Shown piece after piece: positions 34,950-42,128 of a stretch of DNA of 64,000 bases (position 1 is its first letter; every line of letters starts with the position of its first letter). Below the pieces are notes generated by a model that was given only the letters and a program-made list of their open reading frames with translations, was not told the origin of the DNA and searched no databases. Origin of the DNA: Schauerella fraxinea (GTDB lineage: Bacteria; Pseudomonadota; Gammaproteobacteria; Burkholderiales; Burkholderiaceae_B); the NCBI GenBank assembly GCA_030849945.1, contig JAVDKK010000004.1:372001-436000 (forward strand), in the 5' to 3' direction. The position numbers and the translations under genes were made by a program.

Positions 34950-36965
34950 TTAAGCGACCGTCGTCTTCTTTTCCAGACTCACTGCCGTCAGGTAGCCCAC
35001 CGCTGCGCCGAAGCCGTCCTTGTAGTTGGCCTTGATCAGCGGATCGAGCACCGGCTTGACCACGTTGTGGATTGCGCCCCAGTCGCCTGCGTGCTGGAAG
35101 TTGGCCGTGATGTACGTCCAGCCGTTGATCTCGTCCACCGCCTGCAGGCCAGTGGCTTCCGCGCCTGCCGGCGTGGACAGGATGCGCGACAACGCTTTCG
35201 TGTCGACGTTATAGGCCCACAGGAAGTTGTTGACGTGGTTGCCGCTGTCCTCGCCGATGAACAAGGTGCGCAGCTTTTCCGAGAACTTGATGTTGTCGGG
35301 GCTGGCGATGTTGTCCGGATTGGCCGTATTGCCCAACGCGTCCGCGGCGATGTCTTCGCCCAGCAACAGCATCTTGGACGACGTCGGCACCCATTCGCTG
35401 CCGATGGCGCCGCCCTTGGTGTCGACCTGACTGCCGGCCAACGTGTGGGCCAGAATGCCACCCGCCTTGACCACCTTGGGCAAGGCGATATTGGCCGACT
35501 CGCGCCAGGTCTTGTCGCCCTGAATCATCGACGCCTGGATATTGGCCAGCGCCGAGTAGGCAATTTTGTCCTTGGCGTTGACGGTGGTGCCTTCCATCTT
35601 GGTGAATGCCATGCTCGCGCCCAGCAAGTCAGCGTAGCGATGGGTTTCCAGGAAGGCGGCAGCTTGCTCCATGCCCGGCACCAGCTTGACCCAATTGGCC
35701 ACGCCATCGGAAAACACCTTGGTAAACGTGGCGTCGACGGGATCGACCACGCGCACATCCATGATGTCGCTGGTGACGAGCCGATCGGCCAGCGCTTCGA
35801 TCTCTGCGCTGGTGGCGTGACCCATCTTGATCCACTGCATGCTGGCGCCCGCCGCGTTGACGTCGAGCGACAGGCCCGGTGCATAGCGCGCCACGTACAG
35901 ATGGCCGGAAGAAAGATCCTTCGGACGGTCGGCGACGAACATGAACAGACCACCGTTGGTGTAATCGTCGCCCATCAACACTGTTTGATTATCAGGCATC
36001 ACTTCGACCAGCTCGTGTGAGATGCGGCCCATGCAATAGTGCTTCACGACCTTACCGGTGCCGTCAGGCTGCACGGTGATTTCGGGCATGTGGCCGTAGT
36101 GATACGGTTTGGCGACAGCGGGGTCGTTGTACACACGCTGGCTGAAGGCGGCAAAGCTCTTCTTCACGCTCAAGGCGGCAGCATCGGTGCGCGTGGTGCT
36201 GGTGATGGCGGCGGCGTCGGGCTCGTACTCTTCGCTGGACAGATGCGTATTCCACGGCGACAAGCTGGCGCCGCAGGTGATCCACAATCCATGCACGGAA
36301 GACGTATCGACGTTGTGATATTTCACCAGCGTCAAATTGCCCGTGGCTTGATCCTGATCGAGCGTGAGCACGCCGATCGGTGACGGCAGTTGACCGTAAG
36401 TGCTGTTGCCGGCCAGATCGTGATCGTTATATTCGAACTGGACCACGACGAATACCGGCTTGCCCGTGATGCCCGGTACGTTGGCATTTTCCAGCGCGAG
36501 CATCGACATGCCATCCGGGCAATTCGAAAAGAATTGACGTTCCGAGCCCGGCACCGACGTGTCGATAATCGGCTTGTTATTGATGTCGTAATAACCGCCC
36601 GACAACATCGTGCCGCCGTTGCCGTCCGGCACCAGATCGCCGGTAATGAAAAACGGTTTGTAGGCGAGCGTCATCGTCTCTTTGCTGCCATCGCTGAACG
36701 TGAGTTCCATCGCCGACTCGACCAAGGTGGTCGCCATCTTGGCGGGTTCGCTCAGATTGGGCGCGGCCATGGACGTGAATGCAGCCGAGGTGAAGGTGAC
36801 GACCGGCGGCGGGGTAACAGGCGTGCCGGTGTCCTCGTCGTCGTCGTCATCCCCGCCACAGGCGGTGAGCAGACCGAGCGAGCCGACGCTGGCCAGCGGC
36901 AACATAGGGGCGCCGCTGAGCATCTTGAGCAAGCGACGACGAGATTGGTTATTCACTTCCGACAT
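34950..36965 (-). CDS. PhoX-like (DUF839) Tat-exported lipoprotein, possible alkaline phosphatase
   Basis: A 671-residue protein with a twin-arginine-like leader (NQSRRRLLKMLSG) that also ends in a lipobox-like LLTACGG, so it is probably exported folded and may be lipidated at Cys36. A poly-Asp linker (DDDDDEDTG) follows. The body is DUF839/PhoX-type, with SGGYYDINNKPIIDT, GLWITCGASLSPWNTHLSSE, GHMPEITVQPDG and SPDNIKFSEKLRTLFIGEDS. Characterised PhoX enzymes use Ca and Fe cofactors to hydrolyse phosphoesters; activity here is inferred. ATG 36965 has GGAG 9 nt upstream. I did not find a convincing Pho box. Not in an operon. Confidence 0.82.
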   Translation of the reverse strand: MSEVNNQSRRRLLKMLSGAPMLPLASVGSLGLLTACGGDDDDDEDTGTPVTPPPVVTFTSAAFTSMAAPNLSEPAKMATTLVESAMELTFSDGSKETMTLAYKPFFITGDLVPDGNGGTMLSGGYYDINNKPIIDTSVPGSERQFFSNCPDGMSMLALENANVPGITGKPVFVVVQFEYNDHDLAGNSTYGQLPSPIGVLTLDQDQATGNLTLVKYHNVDTSSVHGLWITCGASLSPWNTHLSSEEYEPDAAAITSTTRTDAAALSVKKSFAAFSQRVYNDPAVAKPYHYGHMPEITVQPDGTGKVVKHYCMGRISHELVEVMPDNQTVLMGDDYTNGGLFMFVADRPKDLSSGHLYVARYAPGLSLDVNAAGASMQWIKMGHATSAEIEALADRLVTSDIMDVRVVDPVDATFTKVFSDGVANWVKLVPGMEQAAAFLETHRYADLLGASMAFTKMEGTTVNAKDKIAYSALANIQASMIQGDKTWRESANIALPKVVKAGGILAHTLAGSQVDTKGGAIGSEWVPTSSKMLLLGEDIAADALGNTANPDNIASPDNIKFSEKLRTLFIGEDSGNHVNNFLWAYNVDTKALSRILSTPAGAEATGLQAVDEINGWTYITANFQHAGDWGAIHNVVKPVLDPLIKANYKDGFGAAVGYLTAVSLEKKTTVA

Positions 36966-37268
36966 TTTCTAGGACTCCAAATTGAATCGAGGCGAAGCGA
37001 ATCCTATTAGTCGACTGTGACAGTTTGAATGTTGAGAAACGTTCAGCGACGCGCCAGCAACAGATGTCGGTCCACATGCAAAACTGCACCTGGTTTCATT
37101 AGATTGTCATGGTGTTATGCCGCGTCAGCAACGCTGCGCGCTATTCGGTCTTTCATACGAGTGCGCGATATGCGCAGTCTGTGCTATACACCCCCAAGGT
37201 GCCGCCGCTGTACACGCCCACAATGACGTGTTGGTGAATGGCCCCGCCGCCCCCTGGAGAAACTCCCC
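36966..37268. other. Intergenic region between divergent PhoX-like and GNAT genes
   Basis: Contains the 5' leaders of both genes. The only pattern I noted is CTGTCAC on the minus strand near 37017-37023, half of a Pho-box-like element without a good partner. No RNA gene or repeat seen. Confidence 0.35.
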
Positions 37269-37754
37269 ATGCCTGTTCGTACCGAAATTGCCGTTCGCCC
37301 TTATGACGACAAGGATGGTCCGCGGCTTCTCGAGATCTTTCACGACGCCGTCCACCGCGGCGCCGCAGGCGATTACTCTGAAGAGCAGCGGCGCGCATGG
37401 GCACCCGAAAACATGGATCTCGCCGCCTTCACCACCGCGCTCACCACCCAGCAAACGTGGGTCGCCGAGATCGACGGCACGGTGGTCGGCTTTTCGGACC
37501 TGGCGCCCAACGGCTACGTGAATATGATGTTTGCCCATCCCGACTACCAGGGCCAGGGCATCGCCACCACACTGCTGTCCCAAGTCGAACACGCCGCCAC
37601 CACGCAGGGCATGCAGCGCCTGATCACCGAGGCGAGTGTGACCGCACGGCCGTTCTTCGAAAAACGCGGCTTCATGCTTACCGCCGAGCAATGGGTACCG
37701 CTACGTGGCCAGACGCTCACCAATTTCCTGATGGAAAAGTGGTTGACACGGTAA
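37269..37754 (+). CDS. GNAT-family N-acetyltransferase
   Basis: A 161-residue GCN5-related acetyltransferase. Motif A for acetyl-CoA binding reads MMFAHPDYQGQGIATTLLSQ (Q-G-Q-G-I-A), preceded by the strand TWVAEIDGTVVGFSDLAPNG and followed by ITEASVTARPFFEKRGFMLT, the usual motif B. The N-terminal opening AVRPYDDKDGPRLLEIFHDA is typical of YafP/ElaA-like members. The substrate is unknown. ATG 37269 has GGAG 9 nt upstream. Monocistronic by position. Confidence 0.9.
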   Translation: MPVRTEIAVRPYDDKDGPRLLEIFHDAVHRGAAGDYSEEQRRAWAPENMDLAAFTTALTTQQTWVAEIDGTVVGFSDLAPNGYVNMMFAHPDYQGQGIATTLLSQVEHAATTQGMQRLITEASVTARPFFEKRGFMLTAEQWVPLRGQTLTNFLMEKWLTR

Positions 37755-37975
37755 CGCCTGGTAGACGCCAGCGCCTGCGCCACAGCAGGTGCGCATCGGC
37801 GCGTACCAGTCGCTGCGGGCGTCACCCAAGGCCGGCGATAGCTCTGCAACCTATCGCGTCGTACGTCAATCGGTGGTTGCGAGCAACCTCCCCTTGAGCG
37901 AGTAAAAATCCAACACATCGGGACCACCGTATTGCGCGAGGCCGCATTCTCATTGCCTGTCGACATTTGCAAGCG

Positions 37976-37994
37976 GATAATACAAACCATTCTT
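37976..37994 (+). promoter_or_regulatory. Fur-box-like element upstream of a siderophore receptor
   Basis: GATAATACAAACCATTCTT matches the classical 19-bp Fur consensus at 13 of 19 positions by my count, 33 nt before the receptor start. Iron-repressed expression is the expected consequence. Confidence 0.6.
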
Positions 37995-38027
37995 ATTTGC
38001 GTTGAATGATTTTATCCAAGGCGCTCC

Positions 38028-40244
38028 ATGTCGATTTCTCGTCAGTCAGCCATCCCCGTGTCCTCCCCCTCAAGCCGCTTGAAACCGCTGCCACTGGCCG
38101 TGCATCTGGCACTCACCTCGGCGCTGCTTGCCGCCGCCATCGTGCCCTCGATGGCGTGGTCGCAAACCGTTCAAAGCCCCGTCACAACGCTCGAAGCCAC
38201 CACCGTAACGGGCGAGGCAAGCATTGCCACCCCGTCGGCCGCGCCGTATGCCGGCGGCCAAGTGGCCCGCGGTGGCCAATTGGGCGTGCTGGGCAACATC
38301 GACAACATGGATGCGCCATTCGTGGTGACCAGCTTTACGTCGAAATTGATCGAAGACCAGCAAGCGCGCACGCTGGGCGATGTTCTGAAGAACGACGCCT
38401 CGGTGCAAGTGGGCAACGGGTTCGGCAACTCCGCTGAAACGTTCACGATCCGCGGGTTCGCGCTCAACAACGACGACCTGTCGTTCAACGGCTTGTACGG
38501 CATTTTGCCGCGCCAGATTTTGCCGACGCAAATGGTCGAACGCGTGGAAGTGCTGAAGGGTGCGAGCGCCTTTCTGAATGGCGCGGCGCCCGGCGGTTCG
38601 GGCTTGGGCGGCATGATCAACATTCAGCCCAAGCGCGCCGGTGAAGACCCGCTCAATCGCGTCAACCTCGACTACACGAGCGACTCGCAAGTAGGTGGCG
38701 GCGTGGACATCAGTCGCCGCTGGGGCACCGACAACAAGTTCGGCATTCGAGTAAACGCGGCTCATCGCGACGGCGAATCGCGCGTCGACGACGAAAATCG
38801 GCGCCTGACGGTGGGCACCGTGGGTCTGGATTTCCGCGGCGAGCAATTGCGGGTGTCGCTGGACGCGGGCTATCAAAAATACCGTATCTCCCAGCCCCGC
38901 CCAACCATTACGTTGAACGGCACGGAAGTGCCGTCGGCGCCTGCGACGCGCATTAACTATGGCCAACCGTGGTCGTATACCGAACTCGAAAGCACCTACG
39001 GCGTGGCGCGCGCAGAATACGATTTCTCGAATAATCTGATGGGCTATGCAGCGTTCGGCGCCAGCCACGATCGCGAGATGGGCGATTATTCGCAACCCTC
39101 GGTGAATGGCAGTGGCGTGGGTACCGTTGGCCGCCTCACCGTGCCTTATAAGCGCGACACGTTCACCGGAGAGGTGGGCATGCGCGGCCAGTTCAATACC
39201 GGCAACGTGGGCCATCGCTTGAACGCGGCAGTGTCGGCGTTAAGCCGCGATGTGCATTCAGCGTTCGACTTCACCAGCGGCGAAGCGTTCGACATCAATA
39301 ACCCCGCCCGTCTTGCGCGTCCGACCGGCGGTTCGACATTCGGCAGCAATATCGACGATCCTGGCATGACCGACAAGGTGCGACTTCGCAGTGTCGCACT
39401 CTCTGACCAGCTTTCGTTCCTGGACGAGCGCGTGCTGTTGACGGTAGGCGTACGTCGTCAAACACTGGAAAACAAAACGTTCGGCCCTTCAGGCGTGGTC
39501 ACTGGTGACTATAACGATTCGGTGTGGACGCCCGCTTACGGCTTGGTCGTCCGACCCTGGGAATCGGTGTCCTTATACGCCAACCACATCGAAGGCCTGA
39601 CGACCGGCGGCATCGCGCCCACCCAAGCAGTGAACGTCGGCGCTTCGATTGCACCGATTCGCACCAAGCAAACTGAAGTCGGCACCAAATTCGACTTTGG
39701 CTCGATCGGCGGTAACGTCGGGGTGTTCCAGATCGAGAAGCCGGTGGCCTATACCGATCTCGCCACGGGCATCTTCGGCCCCGCAGGCAATCAGCGCAAT
39801 CGCGGCGTCGAATTGAACCTGTATGGCGAAGCCGTCAAAGGCGTTCGCCTGCTCGGTGGCGTAACGTTCATCGATCCGGAATTACGCGATCCCGCCGTTG
39901 CCGCCAACGCAGGCAACGACGCACCGGGTGTTTCGCGCTACGCCGCCGTGCTGGGCGCGGAGTGGGATCTTCCCGTGGTCAACGGGTTGACGCTGCAAGC
40001 CTTTGCTCAACGCCGCGGCTCGCAATATGTGGATGCGGCGAACACGTTGAAGGTCCCGGCGTGGAACCGCTTCGACGCCGGTGCCCGCTACACCACCAAG
40101 ATCGACGGTCGTACGGTGGTCTGGCGCGCCGGCGTGGACAACATCACCGACAAGCGCTACTGGTCGAACGTGGGCGCCGATTTCAATCAGTTGACGCAAG
40201 GCATTGGTCGCATCTACAAGCTGTCGATGTCGGTAGACTTCTAA
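38028..40244 (+). CDS. TonB-dependent siderophore receptor
   Basis: A 738-residue outer-membrane receptor. A long signal peptide (hydrophobic core LALTSALLAAAIVPSMAW, cleavage near WSQ) leads into a TonB-box-like region (LEATTVTGEAS). The plug domain has LGDVLKNDASVQVGNGFGNS, ETFTIRGFALNNDDLSFNGL and MVERVEVLKGASAFLNGAAP, the features of the FhuA/FpvA siderophore subclass. A 22-strand barrel follows, ending in a terminal Phe (LSMSVDF). The upstream Fur-like box supports iron uptake. No siderophore biosynthesis gene is nearby, so it could take up a xenosiderophore. Confidence 0.92.
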   Translation: MSISRQSAIPVSSPSSRLKPLPLAVHLALTSALLAAAIVPSMAWSQTVQSPVTTLEATTVTGEASIATPSAAPYAGGQVARGGQLGVLGNIDNMDAPFVVTSFTSKLIEDQQARTLGDVLKNDASVQVGNGFGNSAETFTIRGFALNNDDLSFNGLYGILPRQILPTQMVERVEVLKGASAFLNGAAPGGSGLGGMINIQPKRAGEDPLNRVNLDYTSDSQVGGGVDISRRWGTDNKFGIRVNAAHRDGESRVDDENRRLTVGTVGLDFRGEQLRVSLDAGYQKYRISQPRPTITLNGTEVPSAPATRINYGQPWSYTELESTYGVARAEYDFSNNLMGYAAFGASHDREMGDYSQPSVNGSGVGTVGRLTVPYKRDTFTGEVGMRGQFNTGNVGHRLNAAVSALSRDVHSAFDFTSGEAFDINNPARLARPTGGSTFGSNIDDPGMTDKVRLRSVALSDQLSFLDERVLLTVGVRRQTLENKTFGPSGVVTGDYNDSVWTPAYGLVVRPWESVSLYANHIEGLTTGGIAPTQAVNVGASIAPIRTKQTEVGTKFDFGSIGGNVGVFQIEKPVAYTDLATGIFGPAGNQRNRGVELNLYGEAVKGVRLLGGVTFIDPELRDPAVAANAGNDAPGVSRYAAVLGAEWDLPVVNGLTLQAFAQRRGSQYVDAANTLKVPAWNRFDAGARYTTKIDGRTVVWRAGVDNITDKRYWSNVGADFNQLTQGIGRIYKLSMSVDF

Positions 40245-40402
40245 CGCCATCCTGGCGCGCGCATGCACCGTTGCCGGCATCGGCGCGGTTGGCATCGCAG
40301 CGATGCTAACGTCGCTCGATGCTGGCGTCGCTCAATGCCGACGCGCTCAATGCCGCACCCCATCGATATCAATGGGCGCGATTACGCACCAGCATGACGC
40401 CC

Positions 40403-40428
40403 AACGCCCCACATCGGGGCGTTTTTAT
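40403..40428 (+). terminator. Terminator after the siderophore receptor gene
   Basis: An 8-bp stem AACGCCCC / GGGGCGTT with a 5-nt loop followed by T residues. The 150 nt between the receptor stop and this hairpin contain short GCTCAATGCCG repeats and no gene. Confidence 0.85.
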
Positions 40429-40541
40429 TGGACGATGACAGCCAACCGTAAGCAATACCAAGTGTAAAAACTGGCATCGATATTGCATGTGCATTCGCTC
40501 AACGCGCCTGCCGCGCGATTTTTCTGGACCCCGAATACGTC

Positions 40542-41546
40542 ATGACGCTGCACCCCGCTTCACTTTCCTTCCGTTTCCTCGCCCGCACTGCCATTGCAGC
40601 AGGATTGCTTGCCGCGGCCCTGGCCGTTTCTCCCTCCGCGCATGCGACCTACCCCGAGCGCCCGATTCAGGTCATCATTTCGTTCCCGCCCGCGGGCGCG
40701 ACCGACGTGATGGCACGCGCCGTCAGCCAGCAATTGGCAGCCGAGCTCGGCCAATCGGTCGTGGTTGAAAATCGTCCCGGTGCCGGCGGCATGATCGGCA
40801 TCACTACGGCCGCGCGCGCGCCCGCCGATGGCTACACGCTCTACCTGGCTGCGGTCACCAATCAGGCGATCGCCGAGGCGCTGTATTCGAACAAGCAAGC
40901 CACGCTCGAAGGCGACTTCGTGCCGGTGGCCGGCGTCGGTTATGCGCCGCATGCGCTCGTCGTGCCCGCCTCGTCGCCGGCCACCGATGTGAAAAGCCTG
41001 ATCGCGATGTTGAAAGCCTCACCTGGCAAATACAACTTCGCCTCGCAGGGCACCGGCACGTTGTCGCATCTGGAGTCGGAACTCTTCGTGTCCAAAGCCG
41101 GCGTGCAAGCCGAACACATTCCCTACAAAGGCAGCTCGCAAGCCTTGCCCGAACTGGCCAACGGCACATCAGCCTTGATGTTCGACAGCATTACGGGATC
41201 GCTGCCGCTGGTGCAAGGCGGCAAGCTCAGGATGCTGGCTGTCGCATCCAGTAAGCGCGTGTCGTCACTGCCCAATGTGCCTACTGTGACGGAGGCCGGC
41301 CTGCCAGGCTTCGAGGCCGACAACCTCTTCGGTTTCGTCGCCCCCAAAGGCACGCCGCCTGCCGCGATCGCCACGCTGCAAAAAGCGCTTGAGAAGGTGC
41401 TGGCGTCGCGCGCGCTGATCGAGAAAGTAGCGGCGCAAGGTTCGGACTTGGTTTATATCGGCCCGGAAAAATTCAAAACCGACATCGCAGGCGAGATCGC
41501 CACGTGGGGCGGTGTGGTCAAAAACGCCGGCATCACGCCCCAATAA
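40542..41546 (+). CDS. Bug/TctC-family tripartite tricarboxylate-type solute-binding receptor
   Basis: A 334-residue periplasmic binding protein of the family strongly expanded in Bordetella-like bacteria. Signal peptide: hydrophobic TAIAAGLLAAALAVSPSAHA, cleavage near residue 35. The mature protein opens TYPERPIQVIISFPPAGATD, the Bug hallmark, with RPGAGGMIGITTAARAPADG next and the usual C-terminal pattern LASRALIEKVAAQGSDLVYI. Family members bind carboxylates such as citrate, nicotinate or aspartate. No TctA/TctB membrane genes are adjacent, so it is an orphan receptor. ATG 40542 has only a weak Shine-Dalgarno. Confidence 0.93.
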   Translation: MTLHPASLSFRFLARTAIAAGLLAAALAVSPSAHATYPERPIQVIISFPPAGATDVMARAVSQQLAAELGQSVVVENRPGAGGMIGITTAARAPADGYTLYLAAVTNQAIAEALYSNKQATLEGDFVPVAGVGYAPHALVVPASSPATDVKSLIAMLKASPGKYNFASQGTGTLSHLESELFVSKAGVQAEHIPYKGSSQALPELANGTSALMFDSITGSLPLVQGGKLRMLAVASSKRVSSLPNVPTVTEAGLPGFEADNLFGFVAPKGTPPAAIATLQKALEKVLASRALIEKVAAQGSDLVYIGPEKFKTDIAGEIATWGGVVKNAGITPQ

Positions 41547-41987
41547 CGCCCGTCGCTACGAAAAACCGGTCCTGCATCACATGTGCATGACCCACACCGC
41601 TTAACGGCAGCGAACATTGTGCTCGCCACACACCCCAATAGCAGAACGTCGTTCACGCTTTGGGGTGTTCTTGTCTCTGGGGCATCGCAATCCACCGATT
41701 CGTGTGCGATCGGAATCCAAATCGATTCTTGTACGATCGAGTCAACACCGATTCTTGTGCATTCAGAATCGCCCCTTATTACCGTGCCATCAGAATCGGC
41801 ACCTATTCACTTGGCATCCGGTCACCCCATGAACGCGCAACGCGTGGCACCGCGACCGTGCTCACCTGCGTCGCCCCCATATCGCCGTAACCCCTGCATC
41901 CGTCCTGCGGTCGTCACGAAAAGCGTGCATCATTCTTGCTGAATGAGTGCCAGCGCTGTCCCGCATCAGACTGCCCGGCTGGCAACC
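41547..41987. other. Long intergenic region with degenerate direct repeats
   Basis: No convincing gene, although three short reading frames are open here. Three related segments, CCGATTCGTGTGCGATC, TCGATTCTTGTACGATC and CCGATTCTTGTGCATTC, lie at about 41696, 41723 and 41750, followed by two CAGAATCG elements (the opposite orientation of CGATTCTG). A terminator-like hairpin is at the left end. Confidence 0.5.
41630..41672 (+). terminator. Possible terminator after the Bug receptor gene
   Basis: A 9-bp stem ACACCCCAA / TTGGGGTGT with a 21-nt loop, then a T-rich tract. Confidence 0.55.
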
Positions 41988-42016
41988 TTGACCGCCCCAC
42001 AAGTCTTATATAAGAT
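41988..42016 (+). promoter_or_regulatory. Predicted sigma70 promoter for acnA
   Basis: TTGACC (41988-41993), a 17-nt spacer, then TAAGAT (42011-42016). The -10 sits in the centre of the GntR-type palindrome, so binding there would block RNA polymerase. Confidence 0.55.
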
Positions 42017-42023
42017 ATAAGAC
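42003..42023. promoter_or_regulatory. Putative GntR operator upstream of acnA (site 3 of 3)
   Basis: GTCTTATAT-AAG-ATATAAGAC, a perfect 9-3-9 palindrome and the best copy of the three. It overlaps the predicted -10 and ends about 105 nt before the acnA ATG. Confidence 0.8.
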
Positions 42024-42073
42024 CTAAGAACTTGATACGTTTTGGTCCTCACTAGACATGACAAACGGCTCAA

Positions 42074-42092
42074 AACGCCACAAAATGGCGTT
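42074..42092 (+). other. Hairpin in the acnA 5' leader
   Basis: A perfect 7-bp stem AACGCCA / TGGCGTT with a CAAAA loop, midway between operator and start codon. It may be an RNA element affecting initiation. Confidence 0.4.
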
Positions 42093-42128
42093 CTCTATTG
42101 TGGACACACCCTACCCTCGGAGTCCTTC

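Noticed and set aside
37000..37035. Possible Pho box upstream of the PhoX-like gene
   Set aside because: Only one CTGTCAC half is present; no second half at the required 11-bp spacing.
41583..41942. A 119-codon ORF in the gap before acnA
   Set aside because: Three overlapping frames are open at once, the product is repeat-driven and Ser/Ile-rich, and there is no ribosome site.
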